Program-made: the position numbers and the translations under genes
In this document: positions 51,082-59,957 of the stretch, piece by piece
Layout: each line of letters begins with the position of its first letter
How positions within the stretch are numbered: the stretch's first letter is position 1
NCBI GenBank assembly: GCA_002423545.1
Contig: DIWP01000015.1
Location: forward strand, 1 to 64,000
DNA length: 64,000 nt
Origin: Thermoleophilia bacterium UBA6103
Lineage (GTDB): Bacteria > Actinomycetota > Thermoleophilia > UBA2241
Direction: 5' to 3'
The notes under the pieces: model-generated
What the model was told of the DNA's origin: nothing
What the model saw: only the letters and a program-made list of their open reading frames with translations
Databases searched by the model: none

Positions 51082-52530
51082 ATGCCACACGCCGACGAAC
51101 GCTACGTCGGATCCCGCGCCAGCTGGCAGATCCTCTCCCCCGATCAGATCCGCACCATCCACGAGACCTCGCTCGAGATCCTGGCCGAGGTCGGGATCAC
51201 CCTGCACTCCAGACGGGCGCTCGACATCGTCGCCGAGCACGGCGGCGAGGTCGACTACGAGTCGACGGTCGCCAGGCTCTCCCCGGAACTGGTCGAGAAG
51301 GCGCTGGCGAGCCTGCCCGCAAGCTTCACGCTCGGCGCCCGCGACCCGCAGTACGAGCTGCCGTTCGACGGCGAGCACGTCTTCCTCTCCACCGACGGCT
51401 GCGGCGTCTTCCGCCGCGAGCTCGACGGCACCGTGCGGCCATCCTGCAAGCAGGACCTGTACGAGGCGGCGCGCATCGCCCAGGCGATGCCCAACGTGTC
51501 GTCCACGTCCGCCGTCGTCTCGGCCCAGGACTGCCCGCCGGAGACGCGGGTGCTGCACGAATTCGACGCCTGCGTCCGTGGCTCGGCCAAGCACAGCATC
51601 GTCGTCTCCATCAAGGAGGACTGGGAGGCGCGCAGCCTGATGCGCATGGGCGAGGCCATCGCCGGCGGCTCGCGCGAGCTGGCCGAGAAGCCGGTCTTCA
51701 CCTGCATCATCTGCACCGTGAGTCCGCTGCATCAGGAACGCTTCGGCATGGACCTGGCGCTGACGCTGGCCGAGGGCGGCATCCCGGTCTCCTTCTACCC
51801 CATGCCGATCCTCGGCGCCACGGCGCCGGTGACCATCGCCGGAGCGGCGGCGGTCAACAACGCCGAGCTGATCAGCGCCGCCGTCGTCGTCCAGCTCGCG
51901 TTCCCCGGCGCCAGGGTCCTGCACGGCGGCGGGCCGACCGCCATGTACATGAGCTCCGGCGCCTACGCCAGCAACTCTCCCGAGGCCCTGCTGCTGCGCG
52001 CCGTGCAGGGCCAGATGGCCGACTTCTACGGCCTGCCGGCGTGGTTCGGCGCCGGCGCCACCACCGCCAAGGAGCCGGGCGTCCAGTCGGCCTACGAGAA
52101 CGCCCTGGCGATGATGTGCGCCTACTCCGCCGGCGCCGACTGCACCTTCGGGACCGGGCTGCTCGACGGCTCGCGCATCCTCGCCCTGGAGCAGATCGTC
52201 ACCGACAACGAGGTCTTCGGCATCGTCACGCGCCTGCTGCGCGGCGTCGACGTGAGCGCCGAGACGCTGGCCGTCGACCTCATCAAGAAGATGGGCTTCA
52301 AGGGCGACTACCTCTTCGACGGCCACACGCGCAGGCACGCCCGCCGGCTGTGGCAGGCGCAGCTCGGCGAGACCGGCACCTACGACAGCTGGCTGCAGGC
52401 AGGCGGCCCGGCCACCGTCGAGAAGGCCCGCCAGACGGTGCGCGACATCCTGGCAGCCGAGCCGGAGCCGTTCCCGGAAGACCTGGGACGCGAGCTCGAC
52501 CACATCATCGCGACGGCGCGTCCTTCGTGA
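51082..52530 (+). CDS. MttB-family corrinoid-dependent methyltransferase (non-pyrrolysine)
   Basis: 482 residues homologous over the whole length to trimethylamine methyltransferase MttB, a TIM barrel that moves a methyl group from a quaternary amine to a corrinoid protein. SPDQIRTIHETSLEILAEVGI and GGGPTAMYMSSGAYASNSPEALL, GAGATTAKEPGVQSAYEN and FGTGLLDGSRILALEQIVTDNE are typical. There is no in-frame TAG, so it lacks pyrrolysine. Such members use betaines such as glycine betaine, proline betaine or carnitine; the substrate here is unknown. No corrinoid protein or activase gene is adjacent. The ATG follows AAAGGA. Confidence 0.88.
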   Translation: MPHADERYVGSRASWQILSPDQIRTIHETSLEILAEVGITLHSRRALDIVAEHGGEVDYESTVARLSPELVEKALASLPASFTLGARDPQYELPFDGEHVFLSTDGCGVFRRELDGTVRPSCKQDLYEAARIAQAMPNVSSTSAVVSAQDCPPETRVLHEFDACVRGSAKHSIVVSIKEDWEARSLMRMGEAIAGGSRELAEKPVFTCIICTVSPLHQERFGMDLALTLAEGGIPVSFYPMPILGATAPVTIAGAAAVNNAELISAAVVVQLAFPGARVLHGGGPTAMYMSSGAYASNSPEALLLRAVQGQMADFYGLPAWFGAGATTAKEPGVQSAYENALAMMCAYSAGADCTFGTGLLDGSRILALEQIVTDNEVFGIVTRLLRGVDVSAETLAVDLIKKMGFKGDYLFDGHTRRHARRLWQAQLGETGTYDSWLQAGGPATVEKARQTVRDILAAEPEPFPEDLGRELDHIIATARPS

Positions 52531-52564
52531 CGGACCTACCCGGCACGACCTACGACAGAGCGAT

Positions 52565-52588
52565 CATGACGATCGATCGATCGTCATG
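52565..52588. promoter_or_regulatory. 24-bp perfect palindrome upstream of the WYL regulator
   Basis: CATGACGATCGA followed by its exact complement. It contains the alternating GATC/CGAT core and ends in CATG on both sides. It lies 34 bp after the methyltransferase stop. Its symmetry and place suggest an operator, perhaps for the regulator encoded next. Confidence 0.55.
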
Positions 52589-52690
52589 AAGAGGAGCCGG
52601 GCCGGCTCGCGCACGCAGCGCCGGCCGGCCCGGCCGTCCCGGACGGCGCAGGAGAACGGCCGGAGTGCACGAAGCCAGCGGGCGACGATC

Positions 52691-54829
52691 ATGAGCACCT
52701 CATCGAAGACGGCAGCCGGCCCCCGTCCGGCTCGCGAAGCAGGCTTCTCCAAGGACGCCGACAAGCTCATCAGGCGTCTCTCGCTGGTCGCCTACCTGCT
52801 GACGCGGCAGAACAGGCCGGTACGCGCCGAGCAGATCCGCCGCCAGGTCGAAGGCTACGCGCTGATGACCGACGACGCCTTCAAGCGGCGCTTCTATGAA
52901 GACCGCGCCGAGCTGGAGCTTCTCGGCATCGCCATCTCCGGCGAATCCGACGACGAGGACGGCGGCGAGCTGTACAGCCTGCCGGCCGCCGCCTACTACC
53001 TGCCGGCCGTGGATCTGACACACGAGGAGCTGCTGGCGCTCGGCGCCTGCCTGCTCGTCCTCGAGGGCCGCTTCGCCTATTCCAAGCCGCTGCGGCTGGC
53101 TCTGTCGAGCCTCGCTGAGGGGCGCCCCGAGCTGCTCGAGCAGGACGTGGTGCCACCGCTCAGCGTCCTGACGGCACGCGAGGCGCTGCGTGCCAACGCC
53201 CGCCTGCCGCGGCTGCAGACCGCCGTCGCCGACCGCAAGACCGTGGTCTTCGACTACTACGCCATCGGTCGCGACGAGGTCAGCGAGAGGATCGTCGACC
53301 CGTACGGCATGCTGCTGGTCGGCGACGAGTGGTACCTGATCGGCCGCTGTCACCGGCGTCGGGCGCTGCGCACCTTCAGGCTCTCGCGCATCCGCTCGCG
53401 GATCCGATACGCCACCCGCCGGCCGCACGACTTCTCCGTTCCCGATGACGTCTCGCTGAGCGAGCTGCGCGACCGGCCGCCGTGGCAGCTCGACGCCGGC
53501 GGCGCCATGGCCGTCATCAGAGTGTCCGAGCACATGGCCTGGTGGGTCGAGGCGCACCACGGGCAGTGCGGCAGCATCGAGCCCGAGCCCGACGGCGGGA
53601 TCGTGTTCACGACCCGCTTCGCCGCCGCGCGGCCGCTCGTCGGCTGGGCCATGGGTCTCGGGGAGGCGGCCGAGATCCTCGCCCCCCAGAGCCTGCGCGA
53701 GCTGGCGTCGGAGCAGCTCGGCCTGCTGCAGGACCGCCTTGACGACCCGCCGCCGACGGCGACCGGCCGCGGCGGCCGGACGGGCCGCGGCACGGCCACG
53801 AGCCGGGCCACCGGAGACGCGGCCGGTCGGCGGATGCGAGACGGTGGCGACTGGCAGGTCGACGTCGACCGCTTCACACGCCTGACGGCCCTGGCCAGCT
53901 ATCTGCTGGCGCACTGCGGGCCCGACGGCACCGTCGATCTGCCGGTGGAGCGCGTCTGCGCCGCGCTGGGCACCTCTCCCGCCGAGCTGCGCGCCGACGT
54001 CCGGTTGCTGAACCTCGTCAACTTCGGCGGCGACGGCAACCTCCTCTACGCCGACCTCAAGCACCGCCGGCTGGAGGTCCAGTGCGACATGGCCGGCCCG
54101 GCGCTGGCACGGCCGGCCCGTCTCTCACCGCTGCAGGCCGACACGCTGCTCCTCGCCGTCGAGCTGGTCGGCGGCCGCATCCCGAGCGCGTCGGCCGGCG
54201 CCCTGCGATCGGCGGCGGAGAAGGTCCGCGCCGCCCGCCAGGGTCCGCCGCCGGCACTCCAGAGCAGCCCCGCGGTCTCCGCCGCCGACGACGCCATGAC
54301 GCTGCTCAGCACGGCGATCCGGGAGCATCGCCTCTTACACATCGAGTACTGGTCGGAGGGACGCGACGAGCTCACGTCGCGGACCGTGGAGCCATACATG
54401 GTGGTGCGTCAGCGGGGCGAATGGTACGCGGTCTGCTACTGCCGCCATTCTCAGGCGGTCAGGACGTTCCGGCTGGCGACCATGAGATCGGTCCGCCTCG
54501 ACGGCGAGCGCTTCGCGCCGCGCGCCGACGTCGAGCTCGATCTCTACCGCCACGAGGGGATCCCGGCCTCGCGCGACTACGCGCCGCAGACTGCCGCGGT
54601 GTGGTACAGCCCGACGGTCGCCCGCTGGGTGGCCGAGCGGGAAGCGGTCCGGATGCTCGCGAACGGCGCCTGTCTGGCCGACGTGCCGTACCTCGACACG
54701 CCGTGGCTGGTCCACACCCTCCTGCGCTTCGGAGGCCAGGCCGTCCCGCTGGCGCCACCGGAAGCGGTGGCGGCGCTCCGGGAGGCAGTCCTGCGACTGC
54801 GGGAGCGCTACGAGACGCGACCGGGCTGA
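52691..54829 (+). CDS. Fused PafB-PafC-like double WYL transcriptional regulator
   Basis: About 712 residues forming two tandem HTH-WYL-WCX units. The first HTH is near 20-75 (LIRRLSLVAYLLTRQNRPVRAEQIRRQ) with a WYL domain near 175-240 (VVFDYYAIGRDEVSERIVDPYGMLLVGDEWYLIGRC). The second HTH is near 390-450, with a WYL domain near 540-600 (LLHIEYWSEGRDELTSRTVEPYMVVRQRGEWYAVCYC). In actinobacteria PafB and PafC control the LexA-independent DNA damage response; fused forms are known. The ATG at 52691 is chosen; an ATG at 52586 inside the palindrome would add 35 Arg-rich residues. Neither has a good ribosome site. Confidence 0.85.
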   Translation: MSTSSKTAAGPRPAREAGFSKDADKLIRRLSLVAYLLTRQNRPVRAEQIRRQVEGYALMTDDAFKRRFYEDRAELELLGIAISGESDDEDGGELYSLPAAAYYLPAVDLTHEELLALGACLLVLEGRFAYSKPLRLALSSLAEGRPELLEQDVVPPLSVLTAREALRANARLPRLQTAVADRKTVVFDYYAIGRDEVSERIVDPYGMLLVGDEWYLIGRCHRRRALRTFRLSRIRSRIRYATRRPHDFSVPDDVSLSELRDRPPWQLDAGGAMAVIRVSEHMAWWVEAHHGQCGSIEPEPDGGIVFTTRFAAARPLVGWAMGLGEAAEILAPQSLRELASEQLGLLQDRLDDPPPTATGRGGRTGRGTATSRATGDAAGRRMRDGGDWQVDVDRFTRLTALASYLLAHCGPDGTVDLPVERVCAALGTSPAELRADVRLLNLVNFGGDGNLLYADLKHRRLEVQCDMAGPALARPARLSPLQADTLLLAVELVGGRIPSASAGALRSAAEKVRAARQGPPPALQSSPAVSAADDAMTLLSTAIREHRLLHIEYWSEGRDELTSRTVEPYMVVRQRGEWYAVCYCRHSQAVRTFRLATMRSVRLDGERFAPRADVELDLYRHEGIPASRDYAPQTAAVWYSPTVARWVAEREAVRMLANGACLADVPYLDTPWLVHTLLRFGGQAVPLAPPEAVAALREAVLRLRERYETRPG

Positions 54830-54839
54830 GAGGTCCGGC

Positions 54840-56222
54840 GTGAGACGCCACGGCGGCACCGGGGGCGGCAGCGCCGTGCCGTGGGTCTGGTCGGGCCGGC
54901 GACGCCTGATGCTGCGTACTCTGGTCCGGTCGCCGGCCGTCGACGTGCAGTTCGTGCCGCCGCCGTCGCTCGCCCCGGTGACCGACATCCGGCGCTCGCT
55001 GCGCGAGGCGCTGGCGCACCCCCTGGAGGCGCCGCGCCTGAGCGAGCTGGCGCGCGGCGCCCGATCGGTCGCCATCGCCGTCCCCGACTCCTCGCGCGCG
55101 GTGCCGGTCGAGGCCATCGTGCCGGCGCTCGTCGAAGAGCTGGCCGCCGGCGGCGTCGCGGCATCGCAGGTCACCGTCATCGTCGGATGTGGCGCCCATC
55201 GTGCCACCACGCTCGAGGAGCGACGCCGTCTGGCCGGCGGACCGGCCGTGACTGCCTTCGGGGTCCGGCTCAGCGACGCACAGGCGCAGACGCCTCCGCA
55301 CCGTACCCTCGGCAGGACCCGGCTGGGGTGCCCCATATGCCTCAGCGAAGACGTCGCGACCGCCGACCTGGCGGTGAGCGTGGGGATCGTGGAGCCGCAT
55401 CTCTACGCCGGCTTCTCCGGCGGCGTCAAGGGCGTCGCCATCGGCTGCGCGGCCGAGGACACCATCGCCTGGACCCATGCACCGACGTTCATCTCGCGCC
55501 CCGGAGTCGAGCTGCTCATGCTGGCGGACAACCCGTTCCAGGACACGCTCCGGGAGATCGCCGCCGTCACCAGCCTGCGGTATGCCGTCAACGCCGCCGG
55601 TGCCGATACGGGCGCCGTGAGCCGGGTCGCCGCCGGCCATCCCGTGGCCGTGCAGACGGCGCTTGCTCGACACCTGACGCCGGCCTGCCTGCACGAGGTC
55701 GAGCGACCGTTCGATGTCGTGGTCGCCGGCATCCCGGCGCCCAAGCATGAGAGCCTCTATCAGGCGTCCCGAGCGGCCACATACATCGGTCTCGGAGCGC
55801 ACCCGCCGGTGCGAGACGGCGGCCTCATCGTCCTCTGCGCCGGATTGCCCGGCGGCTTCGGCGACGGACCGGGCGAGCGGCGCTTCGCCGAGTTGCTCGC
55901 CGGCAGCACGCCCGACGAGCTGGTGGCACGCGGGTCGCGCGGATCGCTGGGGCCCGGCGGTCAGCGAGCGTTCGTCGTGTCCCGCGTCCTGCAGCGCTGC
56001 CGTCTGGCCGTGGCCGGCGCCGCCGACCCGGACGTCTTCAGCGAGGTCGGCATCGGCGCCTTCTCAAACATCGATGACGCACTCGACGCGGCGCTGCCGG
56101 CCACGTCCGACGGCGCCTCACCGTCACGAGTCCTGGTGATCGCCGACGCCCTGTCGTCGGTCGTGCGCCTGCGGCGACAGCCCGGCGGCCCACCGGGAAC
56201 AGCCCTCAGGGTACGCGGATGA
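54840..56222 (+). CDS. larA: LarA-family nickel-dependent racemase
   Basis: 460 residues of the lactate racemase (DUF2088) family, which uses the nickel-pincer nucleotide covalently bound to a lysine. Cofactor-site motifs are visible: VGCGAHRATT (near 117-126) and VEPHLYAGFSGGVKGVAIG (near 183-202), whose Lys would carry the cofactor and whose His residues would act in catalysis. IPDS-type VAIAVPDSSRAVP is N-terminal. Family members racemise or epimerise various 2-hydroxy acids, so lactate is not assured. The GTG follows GAGAGG, 10 bp after the WYL gene. Its 3' end overlaps the convergent phosphatase gene by 17 bp. Confidence 0.85.
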   Translation: MRRHGGTGGGSAVPWVWSGRRRLMLRTLVRSPAVDVQFVPPPSLAPVTDIRRSLREALAHPLEAPRLSELARGARSVAIAVPDSSRAVPVEAIVPALVEELAAGGVAASQVTVIVGCGAHRATTLEERRRLAGGPAVTAFGVRLSDAQAQTPPHRTLGRTRLGCPICLSEDVATADLAVSVGIVEPHLYAGFSGGVKGVAIGCAAEDTIAWTHAPTFISRPGVELLMLADNPFQDTLREIAAVTSLRYAVNAAGADTGAVSRVAAGHPVAVQTALARHLTPACLHEVERPFDVVVAGIPAPKHESLYQASRAATYIGLGAHPPVRDGGLIVLCAGLPGGFGDGPGERRFAELLAGSTPDELVARGSRGSLGPGGQRAFVVSRVLQRCRLAVAGAADPDVFSEVGIGAFSNIDDALDAALPATSDGASPSRVLVIADALSSVVRLRRQPGGPPGTALRVRG

Positions 56223-58872
56223 CCACCACCGCCGCATCGTCGTCGAGCACGCCGCCGGTGTACCGCTGCACGGCGGCCATGAGACCTTCAGCGATGTCCT
56301 GCGCGGCGCCGCCGGCATTGGCCTTCACAGCCTGACCGAGGCGACGCTCCCCGAACAGCTTGCCCTTGCGACGCGCCTCGATGAGGCCGTCGGTGTGCAG
56401 GACGATCACCGCCTGCGGCGGCAGGACCATGTGGTTCGTCGGATAGACGGCGCCGCGGAACAGGCCCAGCGGATATCCGCCGTCGGCCGGCGTCGCGACC
56501 TTCTGCTCGCCGCTGACCACCACCGGTCGCGGATGACCGGCGACCGCGAACTCGAGCGTCCGCCGCGGCACGTCGATGTACGCGACGATCAGCGTCACGA
56601 ACGGCAGGTTCTCCTCCTGCGTCATGAGGGTCGAGTTGAGGCGTGACAGGCTCTCCCCGGGGGAGCCCTCGGCGACGTACGCCCGCAGCATGTACCGCAC
56701 CAGGGCGGTCTGGGCGGCGGCCGTGAGACCCTTGCCGCACACGTCTCCGACACAGACCATCAGCCGTCCCGCACCCAGGGAGACGAGGTCGTAGAAGTCG
56801 CCGCCCACCCGCGCCGCCTCAGTGGCCGCCTTGTAGAACAGGCCGAGGTCGAGGCCGGCCACCCGCGGCGGCTCCAGTTGCAGTGCGTTCTGCAGAGTCT
56901 CGGCGATCTCGAACTCCCGACGGTAGGTCTGCGTGTTGGTGAGGCTGGCCGCGAGCTGGATGGCCAGCGTGCTGGCCAGCAGCTCGTCCTCGGCGCTGAA
57001 CCCACCGCGCCGCTTCTCGGTGAACACAAGGTAGGCCTCGTCCCCGATCTGGGACGAACTCAGCGGCACGACCAGCATGCCGTCCTGGGCGACGGCGGTC
57101 GGCGCCCCGCCGCTGCGCGGCACGGTCGCTCGCTCCGCCGGTGGCTCGAACACGCCGAGCCACAGCGGCAGCGGACGCTCTTCGGCGTCGCCGTAATGGC
57201 TGCCGGCCTCGCCGCCGTCGGCGTCGTAGACGGCGTCGACCCGCAGGCCGCCCGCTTCCACCTCCACGATCGCCACCCGGCGAGCGTCGAGCAGCGCCGC
57301 ACCGGATCGCACGACAGTGTCGAGCAGCCGCTGGGGGTCGGGCTGGGTCTGCAGGTGATTGAGGCGCAGGGCGATGCCCATGAGTCGCTGCAGCTGGCCG
57401 ATCAGGCGATCGTTGCGCTCGGCCGTCGTCCGCTGCACCTCGTAGAGACGGGCGTTGTCGATGGCGAGGGCGGCGAATTGACCGACCGCTTCCGCCAAAC
57501 CGATCTCCGCCTGTGTGAAGCGCCGGCCGGCATCGCGATCGAACAGCTCCACCAGGCCGATCACCCGGTCTCTGGCCTTCAACGGCAGCGCCAGGAGACT
57601 CGTGAAGCCACGGAGATCGAAGTACCGCGTCTCCTCCGTCGAGAGCCGTTCATCCTGGCTTCCATACACGACCACCGTGGAACCGGACTCGATGGCCGCC
57701 ACGGTCGACGCCCAGCGCTTCATGTCGATCTCCGTGCCGGGCGTGGAGGCGCGACGCTGATCGTCGACGTCGATGCCGGCCAGGGCGATGAGCTTGCCGC
57801 GCTCCAGATCGACCGAATAGATGTCGCACTGGGACACCGAGAGCGCCGCGGTGAGCCGGCCGATGACCGCGCGCAGCACCTCGCCGAGATCGAGGCTGGC
57901 AGCGAAATCCAGGCTGGAGGCGACCACCAGCGACAGGTCGCGCTCGCGCGCCGCCAGCTCGCGGGTCAGACGAGCGCTGTCCAGAGCCACGGCCGTGTAG
58001 CCGGCGACGCTCTCGGCGAAGCGCACCTGGTCGGAGGCAAAGCTCGAATCGGCCTCGGTGCGACCAAGGACGATGACGCCCAGCTCTTCGCCGTGCGCGC
58101 GCAACGGGACCGAGAGGCACGAGCGCAGCGGGCTCAGCGCCTCGGCGGCCGAGAGCACGTCCGCGTCGTCGACGTCGGCGAGCGCCGTCCGGTCCAAGCA
58201 GGAAGCGCCGATGATGGCGCCGTCCTCCTCGAGTGACCGGGCGGCGTCCTGAAGGACGGCGAAGGGCAGGCGCAGCTCGCCGGCAGCGACATCGACCCCG
58301 TGAGCGGCGACTCCCGACCAGATGCCGTCGCGCAGCCGCAGGACGAGGGCCGCCTGGGCCCCGATCTCGACACGGATGCGGTCGAGCGCAAAGGCGACGA
58401 TCTCGTCGGCGCTCTCGCCGCTGCCGCTCATGCCGGCGATGTCCGCCACGGCCTCTGCGTAGCGCGCCCGCAGGCCGGCGCGGCGCGAGATGCGGTCGAC
58501 CTGAGACAGGAGATGGGAGAGCACCAGCAGCCCCACGCAGGCCAGCACCTCGAAGAGGTAGAAGAGCAGCGCCTCCGGTCCCTCGGCGCTCTGGGCGAGC
58601 ATCACGGCGCCGCTCAGGGCGAGCGCGACACCACACAGATACAGCGTCGGGCGGAAGCGCAGGATGACCGCCGACGCGCTCAGGGGCAGCAGGTAGAAGC
58701 CGCTGACGATGAACCATCCGACGGCGAGGACGTCGGCCACGAAGACGACCGCCATGGCCGCCACCACGAGGGCGACCGTGATCGCGCGCCACTTCCGCAG
58801 GACCTGGACGAAGCGGACGAGACGCGGAAAGCGCCGCTCTTCGAGCATCATGCGCGTGAGGGCTTCGGCCAT
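56206..58872 (-). CDS. Membrane GAF-GAF-GAF-SpoIIE (RsbU-type) phosphatase
   Basis: 888 residues. About four N-terminal membrane segments (30-120) and a short helix (SHLLSQVDRISRRAGLRARYAEAV) are followed by three GAF sensor domains (about 150-300, 315-485, 510-660) and a PP2C/SpoIIE serine phosphatase (about 665-888). The metal-site motifs are ARVGGDFYDLV, VCVGDVCGKG, LHTDGLIEARR and LDDDAAVVVIRV. It would dephosphorylate STAS antagonists; two STAS genes lie near 12-14 kb. The ATG at 58872 is supported by GGGAGGT and by a promoter whose -35 lies at 58944. Confidence 0.9.
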   Translation of the reverse strand: MAEALTRMMLEERRFPRLVRFVQVLRKWRAITVALVVAAMAVVFVADVLAVGWFIVSGFYLLPLSASAVILRFRPTLYLCGVALALSGAVMLAQSAEGPEALLFYLFEVLACVGLLVLSHLLSQVDRISRRAGLRARYAEAVADIAGMSGSGESADEIVAFALDRIRVEIGAQAALVLRLRDGIWSGVAAHGVDVAAGELRLPFAVLQDAARSLEEDGAIIGASCLDRTALADVDDADVLSAAEALSPLRSCLSVPLRAHGEELGVIVLGRTEADSSFASDQVRFAESVAGYTAVALDSARLTRELAARERDLSLVVASSLDFAASLDLGEVLRAVIGRLTAALSVSQCDIYSVDLERGKLIALAGIDVDDQRRASTPGTEIDMKRWASTVAAIESGSTVVVYGSQDERLSTEETRYFDLRGFTSLLALPLKARDRVIGLVELFDRDAGRRFTQAEIGLAEAVGQFAALAIDNARLYEVQRTTAERNDRLIGQLQRLMGIALRLNHLQTQPDPQRLLDTVVRSGAALLDARRVAIVEVEAGGLRVDAVYDADGGEAGSHYGDAEERPLPLWLGVFEPPAERATVPRSGGAPTAVAQDGMLVVPLSSSQIGDEAYLVFTEKRRGGFSAEDELLASTLAIQLAASLTNTQTYRREFEIAETLQNALQLEPPRVAGLDLGLFYKAATEAARVGGDFYDLVSLGAGRLMVCVGDVCGKGLTAAAQTALVRYMLRAYVAEGSPGESLSRLNSTLMTQEENLPFVTLIVAYIDVPRRTLEFAVAGHPRPVVVSGEQKVATPADGGYPLGLFRGAVYPTNHMVLPPQAVIVLHTDGLIEARRKGKLFGERRLGQAVKANAGGAAQDIAEGLMAAVQRYTGGVLDDDAAVVVIRVP

Positions 58873-58915
58873 GCGACCTCCCGGCACGTGGGGACGGGGC
58901 CCTCGAGAGAGTCCA

Positions 58916-58944
58916 AGCTTATCCTTCGTCACCGGGTCCCTCAA
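58916..58944 (-). promoter_or_regulatory. Promoter of the GAF-SpoIIE gene
   Basis: Minus strand: TTGAGG (58944-58939), 17 bp, TAAGCT (58921-58916). The expected start near 58909 leaves a leader of about 37 nt. Confidence 0.6.
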
Positions 58945-58971
58945 GGCACGCCGGCTCGATGTGGCGCCCGT

Positions 58972-59670
58972 TCACCTGCCGCTCACCAGGCCCAGCCGGC
59001 GCAGTACCTTCTCAGAACGCAGCTCGCGCAGCACATCTGACGCGATCCAGCGAGCGCCGCGTGAGTCGTGGACGGCGATCCGCTCGGCGGCGTCGATCGC
59101 CGCCGCATGCAGGTCGGCACTGCGCTTGCCGATGTTCCGCAGCGCCCAGCTGGCCCCCTTCTTGACCAGGCCGCGGTCGTCGTCGGCCTCCTGCACCACG
59201 ACCGCCAGGAGCTCCCCGAAGCGTTCGTCCGCGGCCTCCTTGTCGTGGACGGCCAGGCCCGCCATGAGCGCGTAGCCGCCGCGCCTGACGAGCAGCTCGC
59301 TGCGAGAGGGCCACTCCAATGCCTTCTCCCATGCCGGCGCGGCGCGGTCGAAGAGGCTCGTGCACGCCTGGTCGCAGACATCCCACGAGTCGAAGTCGGC
59401 CGCCCACGACTCCATCTGAGCGCCACCGACCAGCGCCGGCCGGTCGACGAACACGGCCAGAAGCCGCGCCTCGTGGATGCCGCTGCTCCAGAGCTCCGCC
59501 GCCACCGCATGGTCGGCTCCGATGTCCTTCGCCATGCGCCGCAGCTCGTAGACGGACACGCCCAGCGTGCCGTGGCTGCTGATGCCGTATCGTGCCATCG
59601 CGGCGACGTTCTCGGGACTCCCCATCTCCCGCAGACGCACCAGGATGGCGGGACAGTCCCGCTCGACCAC
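58972..59670 (-). CDS. DNA alkylation repair protein (AlkD-like HEAT-repeat family)
   Basis: 232 residues, all-helical HEAT-like repeats. GISSHGTLGVSVYELRRMAKDIG, ELWSSGIHEARLLAVFVDRP, ESWAADFDSWDVCDQACTSLF, WPSRSELLVRRGGYALMAGLAVHDK and KKGASWALRNIGKRSADLHAAAI follow the alkylpurine glycosylase AlkD family pattern, including the Trp/Asp residues that contact the lesion. Close relatives include members without proven glycosylase activity. The GTG follows AGGGG at 6 nt. The upstream gap to the ABC operon (287 bp) holds a rightward promoter and no gene. Confidence 0.85.
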   Translation of the reverse strand: MVERDCPAILVRLREMGSPENVAAMARYGISSHGTLGVSVYELRRMAKDIGADHAVAAELWSSGIHEARLLAVFVDRPALVGGAQMESWAADFDSWDVCDQACTSLFDRAAPAWEKALEWPSRSELLVRRGGYALMAGLAVHDKEAADERFGELLAVVVQEADDDRGLVKKGASWALRNIGKRSADLHAAAIDAAERIAVHDSRGARWIASDVLRELRSEKVLRRLGLVSGR

Positions 59671-59860
59671 GTGTACCCCTGATTGGGCGGATCTCGCCGA
59701 CCGTCACCGGGATCGGACGATCGTCGTTCCTCGTCGCTTCCATCTTATCTATCTCTGCCCGGCGCCGGCCGCCCGACGCGCGATCGGCGGCGTGCGGGAC
59801 CGCGATCGGCGTCGTGCCGGCGGACACCACGCTGCCGGCACGCACAGAGGCGCCATGGAC

Positions 59861-59888
59861 TTGACAGAGAATTCATCACTCGTAGAAT
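59861..59888 (+). promoter_or_regulatory. Promoter of the ABC transporter/TetR operon
   Basis: TTGACA (59861-59866), 16 bp, TAGAAT (59883-59888). The expected start is near 59895, giving a leader of about 63 nt. AGAATTCA occurs twice (59868 and 59885), 17 bp apart. Confidence 0.75.
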
Positions 59889-59903
59889 TCAACGGCTGTT
59901 GAA
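59888..59903. promoter_or_regulatory. Operator-like inverted repeat over the start site
   Basis: TTCAAC-GGCT-GTTGAA, overlapping the -10 end and the predicted start. It is the natural candidate site for the TetR protein encoded at the end of the operon (63039-63854); the assignment is inference. Confidence 0.5.
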
Positions 59904-59957
59904 ACTCACGTCGTCGCTTCCGAGCGTGCGGCGCAGAGTACGGAGGGAGACGCAGAG

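Noticed and set aside
51082..52530. A pyrrolysine-containing MttB
   Set aside because: No in-frame TAG interrupts the gene; it is the non-pyrrolysine type.
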